Shown here in pieces: positions 7,179-11,347 of a DNA stretch of 11,347 nt. The DNA is taken from positions 1-11,347 of the forward strand of contig JAISXN010000109.1 in assembly GCA_031270525.1 (NCBI GenBank). The letters are read 5' to 3'. The notes under the pieces were generated by a model, which saw only the letters and a program-made list of their open reading frames with translations, did no database searches and was not told where the DNA came from. Source of the DNA: Candidatus Symbiothrix sp. (lineage in GTDB: Bacteria; Bacteroidota; Bacteroidia; Bacteroidales; Azobacteroidaceae). The first letter of the stretch is position 1; each line of letters starts with the position of its first letter. A program made the translations under genes and the position numbers.

Positions 7179-8329
7179 GCAAGGAATCCTAACAAAATGC
7201 CTGCGGCAACTGCCGAACCAATAACGCCTGCAACATTCGGACCCATAGCGTGCATCAACAGATAGTTGCCCGGATCGTATTCCAAACCGACTCTCTGAGA
7301 AATACGGGCAGACATCGGAACTGCCGAAACGCCTGCGCTACCGATCAAAGGATTGATTTTGTTTCCTTGTTTCAAGAACAAATTGAAGATTTTCACAAAC
7401 ATTACGCCTCCAAAAGTGGCAATCATGAAAGAAAGCGCTCCAATCAGGAAAATTTTAAAGGAATCCCATTTCAGGAAAACATCGGCTTGCGTAGACGCTC
7501 CAACCGTAAGACCCAAAATGATGGTAACAATATCAATCATCGGCCCGCGAGCGGTTTCAGCCAAACGGCGGGTAACGCCGGATTCTCTCAGCAAGTTTCC
7601 AAAAAACAACATTCCCAACAAAGGAAGGCCCGAAGGCACAAAAAAGCAAGTCAGCATCAAACCGATAATCGGGAACATGATTTTTTCCGTTTGCGAAACT
7701 ACGCGGAGTGGTTTCATACGAATCAACCGTTCCTTTTTGGTCGTAAGCAAACGCATAATCGGCGGTTGAATTACCGGAACGAGCGCCATATAGGAATAAG
7801 CGGAAATGGCAATTACCCCTATCAAATGAGGCGCTAACTTGGAAGTAAGGAAGATAGCCGTCGGTCCGTCCGCACCTCCGATAATACCAATCGCACCTGC
7901 TTGAGCCGGATCAAATCCCAATGCCAAAGCAATCATATACGCCCCGAAAACGCCAAATTGAGCGGATGCTCCGACTAACATTAGTTTGGGATTGGAAATC
8001 AACGCCGAGAAATCGGTCATAGCACCGATTCCGAGAAAAATCAACGGCGGATACCAACCGGTCTTAACTCCCTGATACAAAATGTTTAATACCGAACCGT
8101 GCTCATAAATTCCCAATTCCAGGCCTGCGTCTTTGAAAGGAATATTTCCTATCAGAATCCCAAATCCGATAGGTACAAGTAACATAGGCTCAAAATCCTT
8201 GGCAACGGCTAAGTAAATGAACACCATTCCCACTATAAGCATCGCGATATGTCCAACAGTGAAATTGGCAAAACTGGTATAACTCCAGAAAATTTCCAGA
8301 TTATCTCCGAGAAATGATAAAAAATCCAT
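7175..8329 (-). CDS. mmdB: Sodium ion-translocating decarboxylase beta subunit (OadB/MmdB)
   Basis: This 384-residue polytopic inner-membrane protein is the Na+ channel of biotin-dependent decarboxylases: it decarboxylates carboxybiotin and exports Na+. Residues known to matter in Klebsiella OadB (Asp203, Tyr229, Asn373, Gly377, Ser382, Arg389) have counterparts at the same spacing. These are Asp154 in GIIGGADGPTAIF, Tyr180 in AYSYMALVPVIQPP, and Asn326, Gly330, Ser335 and Arg342 in NPLIGSAGVSAVPMSAR. The C-terminus (YLLMHAMGPNVAGVIGSAVA) is also typical. The ATG at 8329 is 4 nt after the stop of the biotin carrier gene, and its TGA overlaps the lpxB TTG. With mmdA and mce upstream, the substrate is probably methylmalonyl-CoA rather than oxaloacetate. 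Confidence 0.96.
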   Translation of the reverse strand: MDFLSFLGDNLEIFWSYTSFANFTVGHIAMLIVGMVFIYLAVAKDFEPMLLVPIGFGILIGNIPFKDAGLELGIYEHGSVLNILYQGVKTGWYPPLIFLGIGAMTDFSALISNPKLMLVGASAQFGVFGAYMIALALGFDPAQAGAIGIIGGADGPTAIFLTSKLAPHLIGVIAISAYSYMALVPVIQPPIMRLLTTKKERLIRMKPLRVVSQTEKIMFPIIGLMLTCFFVPSGLPLLGMLFFGNLLRESGVTRRLAETARGPMIDIVTIILGLTVGASTQADVFLKWDSFKIFLIGALSFMIATFGGVMFVKIFNLFLKQGNKINPLIGSAGVSAVPMSARISQRVGLEYDPGNYLLMHAMGPNVAGVIGSAVAAGILLGFLA

Positions 8330-8333
8330 ACGC

Positions 8334-8750
8334 TTATTCGATTATAATGAGATCTGCGCCTTCCAGCACGGAATCTCCTTTGTTTACCTTTATTTCCTTA
8401 ATCACGCCATCACGGTCCGAATTGATAGCATTTTCCATTTTCATGGCTTCCAGAACCATCACTTTTTGTCCTTTTTTTACCGTATCTCCCGGTTTGCATA
8501 TAATGTCGAGAATAACGCCGGGAAGCGGCGATTTCAGCGCACTTGTACCTGCACTTACCTGCGGACGAGCCACAGGAGGAGTCGTCGTCTGAGCCGGACG
8601 TTTGATTGTAACCACTTGTTTTTTAGTAGGTTTATTCATTTCTACCTTGTAAGGCGTACCATTTACCTCTACTTCGGCAATGGTATCTTCTATCGAGTTT
8701 ATAACAACTTTATAAACACTTCCGTTAATTGTATATTTAAAACTTTTCAT
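8334..8750 (-). CDS. mmdC: Biotin carrier subunit of methylmalonyl-CoA decarboxylase
   Basis: This 138-residue protein carries the carboxyl group from the carboxyltransferase to the membrane pump on a biotin. The biotinyl domain is at about 70-138, with the EAMKMEN motif. Lys104 is the biotinylated lysine, 34 residues from the C-terminus as in this family. A Pro/Thr/Ala-rich hinge (about 52-68) links it to an N-terminal part (MKSFKYTINGSVYKVV) that resembles the N-terminal strands of Bacteroidota carrier proteins. A longer in-frame start at 8804 would overlap the upstream gene by about 50 nt; the ATG at 8750 lies 5 nt after that gene's stop and gives the family N-terminus, so it is preferred. 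Confidence 0.95.
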   Translation of the reverse strand: MKSFKYTINGSVYKVVINSIEDTIAEVEVNGTPYKVEMNKPTKKQVVTIKRPAQTTTPPVARPQVSAGTSALKSPLPGVILDIICKPGDTVKKGQKVMVLEAMKMENAINSDRDGVIKEIKVNKGDSVLEGADLIIIE

Positions 8751-8755
8751 ATTAT

Positions 8756-9202
8756 TTACTTTTTCACAGGTACTTCTCTTAATGTATAAATTTTGGAACT
8801 CCATGGCGAATAAACGCTCGCTTTGTTCTTGATTGTCAAAATCGTGTGTTCTTCGTCATGCAATTCGGTCGCTTCGTAAATAGCCATTGCAATTGCAGCA
8901 AATAATTCACCCGACTGTTGCGTAATTTCTTTCGCTTCCTCATGACTTAATCCCGAAGAAACCATGGCTCGCCTATGACTTAGACGAACAGAAATCTTTC
9001 CAACCAATTTGAAAACGGTGTAAAGTATTACAAGGCAAAGAAACACAACACACATGGCGGTTATTGTCATTCCTATGCCAATACCATCGTGTATTCGAAA
9101 ATTTTCAATTTTCTCGTTAGACAGCGCATTGGCGAATTGCGTCTGCACGCCGATTACGACGAACAGGAGCAAACGCAAACTGATATTTATTTTTTGTTTC
9201 AT
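8756..9202 (-). CDS. OadG-family small membrane subunit (gamma/delta) of the Na+ decarboxylase
   Basis: The 148-residue protein has a hydrophobic N-terminal segment (about 9-24) that could be a signal peptide ending near ANA-L. A transmembrane helix follows (about 41-67), then a cytoplasmic tail. The tail matches the OadG family: SGELFAAIAMAIYEATELHD (97-116) and ASVYSPWSSKIYTLREVPVK (128-147). OadG/MmdD-type subunits anchor the carboxyltransferase and biotin carrier to the beta subunit and stabilise the complex. It lies between mmdA and the biotin carrier gene, as expected. The signal-like leader before the membrane helix is more than the minimal OadG needs; whether it is cleaved is not known. 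Confidence 0.88.
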   Translation of the reverse strand: MKQKINISLRLLLFVVIGVQTQFANALSNEKIENFRIHDGIGIGMTITAMCVVFLCLVILYTVFKLVGKISVRLSHRRAMVSSGLSHEEAKEITQQSGELFAAIAMAIYEATELHDEEHTILTIKNKASVYSPWSSKIYTLREVPVKK

Positions 9203-9220
9203 ACGTTTATATTTTTGTTT

Positions 9221-9268
9221 GCCGCTAATTCACTAATTATTATTCGTGTTAATTCGTACATTAGCGGC
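9221..9268. repeat. Inverted repeat between mmdA and the OadG gene
   Basis: GCCGCTAAT (9221-9229) pairs perfectly with ATTAGCGGC (9260-9268) around a 30-nt AT-rich loop containing related ATTCGTG/AATTCGT units. On the coding strand it lies in the 76-nt gap before the OadG start. There is no T-run typical of a terminator. It may be an RNA processing or stability hairpin, or a small repeat. Confidence 0.55.
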
Positions 9269-9278
9269 ATAAATAAAA

Positions 9279-10832
9279 TTACAAAGGTAAATTATCATGT
9301 TTCTTCGGAGGATTGATTTGCTTCTTTGTCGAAATTTGCTGCAAAGCGCGAATAACGCGGAAGCGGGTATTTCTCGGCTCAATCACATCGTCGATATAAC
9401 CGTATTTTGCCGCATTGTACGGATTGGCAAACGCTTTCGTATATTCGGTTTCTTTTTCGGCAAGGAATTTTGCCGGATCATCCGATGCTTTGGCCTCTTT
9501 GGCATAGAGAACTTCTACTGCGCCTGCGCCACCCATCACAGCGATTTCGGCGGTAGGCCAAGCATAATTGATGTCGCCGCGCAACTGCTTGCAACTCATT
9601 ACAATATGAGCGCCTCCATAAGACTTGCGTAAAGTAACGGTTACTTTAGGAACAGTCGCTTCGCCGTAAGCGTAAAGCAATTTGGCTCCGTGAGTAATTA
9701 CGCCGCCATATTCTTGTCCGGTTCCCGGAAGGAAACCCGGAACATCGACCAAAGTGACTAAAGGAATATTGAAAGCATCGCAAAAACGCACAAAACGAGC
9801 GGCTTTGCGGGAAGCGTTAATATCAAGAACACCGGCCAAAGTCTTGGGCTGATTCGCGACAATACCCACCGAACGTCCGTTCATACGAGCAAAACCGACA
9901 ATAATATTCTTGGCGAAATCGGCATGAACTTCCAGAAATTCGCCTTTGTCAATAATCGCTCCGATAACTTCATACATATCGTAAGGCTTGTTTGGACTGT
10001 CGGGAACAATTTCGTTCAATGAATCTTCCAAACGGTCAATCGGGTCGTGATTTTCGCGAAGGGGCGGTTCTTCCAGGTTGTTTTGAGGTAGATAAGCCAA
10101 CAGCTTGCGAATAAGAGAAATACCTTCTGTTTCCGTTTCGACTACAAAATGAGTTACACCCGAACGAGCGCCGTGAACTTCCGCTCCACCGAGTTGTTCC
10201 TGCGTAACATCTTCTCCGGTAACTGTTTTTACTACTTTCGGACCGGTCAGGAACATATAACTGATTCCTTTAGCCATAATGGTAAAGTCGGTCAAAGCCG
10301 GCGAATAAACCGCACCGCCCGCACAAGGCCCGAAAATTCCCGAAATCTGTGGAATTACTCCCGAAGCCAGAATATTGCGTTGAAAAATTTCGGCATAACC
10401 GGCCAATGCGTTGATACCTTCCTGAATACGCGCTCCTCCGGAGTCATTCAATCCGATGACGGGCGCACCTACCATCATTGCCAGGTCCATTACTTTGCAG
10501 ATTTTTTGCGCCATGGTTTCGGACAACGAGCCGCCGACAACCGTAAAATCTTGCGCAAAAATGTACACCAAACGACCGTCTATCGTACCGCTACCGGTTA
10601 CAACTCCATCGCCGAGAAATTTTTTCTTTTCCATTCCGAAGTTTGTGCAACGGTGTTCCACAAACATATCCAATTCTTCAAAACTGCCTTCATCCACCAG
10701 CATATTGATACGTTCGCGCGCCGTATGTTTGCCTTGGACATGTTGCTTTTCGATGGCTTTTTCGCCTCCTCCCAAACGAGCCTGCGCCCGTAAATCGATG
10801 AGTTCTTTTACTTTTTCTAATTGATTGCTCAT
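9279..10832 (-). CDS. mmdA: Methylmalonyl-CoA decarboxylase carboxyltransferase subunit (MmdA / propionyl-CoA carboxylase beta family)
   Basis: This 517-residue cytoplasmic subunit moves the carboxyl group of (S)-methylmalonyl-CoA to biotin, giving propionyl-CoA. It has the two crotonase-like halves of acyl-CoA carboxyltransferases, with oxyanion-forming glycine motifs SGGARIQEG (131-139), [13 protein letters not shown] (168-180) and [16 protein letters not shown] (405-420). The N-terminus ([20 protein letters not shown]) and length are typical. Sequence alone does not separate decarboxylase from propionyl-CoA carboxylase. The adjacent epimerase, free biotin carrier, OadG and OadB subunits, and the absence of a biotin carboxylase gene, favour the Na+-pumping decarboxylase. 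The gap to mce is 89 nt and is filled by a heptamer-repeat hairpin. The last codons (AAT TTA CCT TTG TAA) contain a promoter-like TACCTTTG. Confidence 0.96.
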   Translation of the reverse strand: MSNQLEKVKELIDLRAQARLGGGEKAIEKQHVQGKHTARERINMLVDEGSFEELDMFVEHRCTNFGMEKKKFLGDGVVTGSGTIDGRLVYIFAQDFTVVGGSLSETMAQKICKVMDLAMMVGAPVIGLNDSGGARIQEGINALAGYAEIFQRNILASGVIPQISGIFGPCAGGAVYSPALTDFTIMAKGISYMFLTGPKVVKTVTGEDVTQEQLGGAEVHGARSGVTHFVVETETEGISLIRKLLAYLPQNNLEEPPLRENHDPIDRLEDSLNEIVPDSPNKPYDMYEVIGAIIDKGEFLEVHADFAKNIIVGFARMNGRSVGIVANQPKTLAGVLDINASRKAARFVRFCDAFNIPLVTLVDVPGFLPGTGQEYGGVITHGAKLLYAYGEATVPKVTVTLRKSYGGAHIVMSCKQLRGDINYAWPTAEIAVMGGAGAVEVLYAKEAKASDDPAKFLAEKETEYTKAFANPYNAAKYGYIDDVIEPRNTRFRVIRALQQISTKKQINPPKKHDNLPL

Positions 10833-10849
10833 ATTAATAATAAATTATA

Positions 10850-10919
10850 AATTACAAATTACGTATTACGTATTACGAACAGAAAAACGGTCGTAATTCG
10901 TAATTCGTAATTCGCAATT
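10850..10919. repeat. Long imperfect hairpin built from heptamer repeats
   Basis: The gap between mce and mmdA holds two arms of 29 nt (10850-10878 and 10891-10919) pairing at 25 positions around a 12-nt loop. One arm is tandem copies of CGTATTA and the other tandem copies of CGTAATT. The structure fills nearly the whole 89-nt gap. It is not followed by a T-run, so it is not a simple terminator. It may be a repeat element or an RNA structure that sets the relative expression of mce and mmdA. Confidence 0.75.
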
Positions 10920-10921
10920 GA

Positions 10922-11320
10922 TTATTGGCATAATTCTGTTAATACGCTACAAGTGGATTTTGGGTGTAGAAAAGCGATATTCAAACCTTCCGCACCACTG
11001 CGGGGCGCTTTGTCTATCAGTTGGACGCCTTTCGATTCGGCTTCCGCCAAAGCGGCTGCAACATCAGGCACGGCAAATGCAATGTGATGTATTCCTTCCC
11101 CTTTCTTTTCAATAAATTTTGCAATAGTAGAATCTCCGGAAGTAGGTTCGAGAAGTTCGATTTTTGTTTGTCCTACTTTGAAAAAGGCTGTTTTTACTTT
11201 TTGGTCGGCTACTTCTTCGATATTGTAGCATTTAAGACTCAATACGTTTTCATAATAGGGAAGGCAGGCTTCTATGCTTTTCACCGCGATCCCTATGTGC
11301 TCTATATGTGAAATGTCCAT
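10922..11320 (-). CDS. mce: Methylmalonyl-CoA epimerase
   Basis: This 132-residue vicinal-oxygen-chelate (glyoxalase fold) enzyme interconverts (R)- and (S)-methylmalonyl-CoA, linking the B12-dependent mutase to the decarboxylase. Two beta-alpha-beta-beta-beta modules are visible: IEHIGIAVKSIEACLPYYEN (6-25) and IHHIAFAVPDVAAALAEAES (77-96). Likely metal ligands are His8, Glu55 (in TKIELLEP), His79 and Glu129; the Propionibacterium enzyme uses His, Gln, His and Glu at similar places, so Glu55 as a replacement for Gln is an inference from my own alignment. The C-terminus (AFLHPKSTCSVLTEL) is typical. It is the first visible gene of the operon. Only 27 AT-rich nt lie upstream inside the window and contain no promoter I can recognise. 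Confidence 0.95.
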   Translation of the reverse strand: MDISHIEHIGIAVKSIEACLPYYENVLSLKCYNIEEVADQKVKTAFFKVGQTKIELLEPTSGDSTIAKFIEKKGEGIHHIAFAVPDVAAALAEAESKGVQLIDKAPRSGAEGLNIAFLHPKSTCSVLTELCQ

Positions 11321-11347
11321 AAATGAATAATTTAAAATTAAATTTTA

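Noticed and set aside
7250..7837. Long plus-strand frame (195 codons) opposite the pump gene
   Set aside because: It is antisense to a firmly identified OadB gene, with His/Asn/Arg-rich composition typical of a shadow frame.
10149..10793. Long plus-strand frame (214 codons) opposite mmdA
   Set aside because: Antisense to a highly conserved carboxyltransferase; no recognisable domain.
9279..10832. mmdA as propionyl-CoA or acetyl-CoA carboxylase beta subunit
   Set aside because: No biotin carboxylase gene is nearby, and the epimerase, OadG, free biotin carrier and OadB neighbours point to a Na+-pumping decarboxylase. Sequence alone would not exclude it.
1..11347. CRISPR array, phage genes or a defence island
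   Set aside because: No regularly spaced repeats, integrase, phage structural genes or defence gene sets were seen; the Rpn-family gene stands alone.

Overview
The window looks like a chromosomal segment of an anaerobic, propionate-forming member of the Bacteroidota, probably Bacteroidales. Three things point there. Several intergenic regions carry the Bacteroidota-type promoter (TTTG, about 20 nt, TAnnTTTG). Protein sequences match the style of that phylum, for example a DUF2723 membrane protein paired with a NodB deacetylase. The mce-mmdA-OadG-biotin carrier-OadB cluster is a known Bacteroidales arrangement. The assignment rests on recognition of families and promoters, not on a database search.

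Left part (1-1003). A D-aminoacyl-tRNA deacylase gene (dtd) runs off the left edge on the minus strand, with its own promoter. Upstream of it is a minus-strand tRNA-Pro(GGG) with a clear promoter and a rho-independent terminator. Between the tRNA promoter and the divergent promoter of the next gene sits a compact nested palindrome (840-918) that looks like a small repeat or MITE-type element.

Middle (1004-5982, plus strand). A large DUF2723 (GT-C-like) membrane protein is followed after 2 nt by a NodB/CE4 polysaccharide deacetylase; the two probably form one transcription unit for glycan assembly or modification at the membrane. A solitary Rpn/PD-(D/E)XK_2 family gene with an apparent promoter follows.

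Right part (6036-11320, minus strand). Reading leftwards from the right edge: methylmalonyl-CoA epimerase, the carboxyltransferase subunit MmdA, an OadG-family small subunit, a biotin carrier protein, the OadB-type sodium pump subunit, and then lpxB. The first five form the sodium-pumping end of the succinate-to-propionate pathway: (R)-methylmalonyl-CoA is epimerised to the (S) form, decarboxylated through biotin, and the energy is used to export Na+. lpxB (lipid A disaccharide synthase) starts with TTG inside a 4-nt overlap with the pump gene, so outer-membrane synthesis is apparently tied to this energy operon. Intergenic gaps inside the operon (9203-9278 and 10833-10921) hold inverted repeats, and lpxB itself holds a perfect 16-bp inverted repeat.

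No phage, CRISPR, IS element or clear defence island is visible. I do not see a complete undescribed system; the most unusual material is the palindromic and repeat structure and the lpxB linkage.
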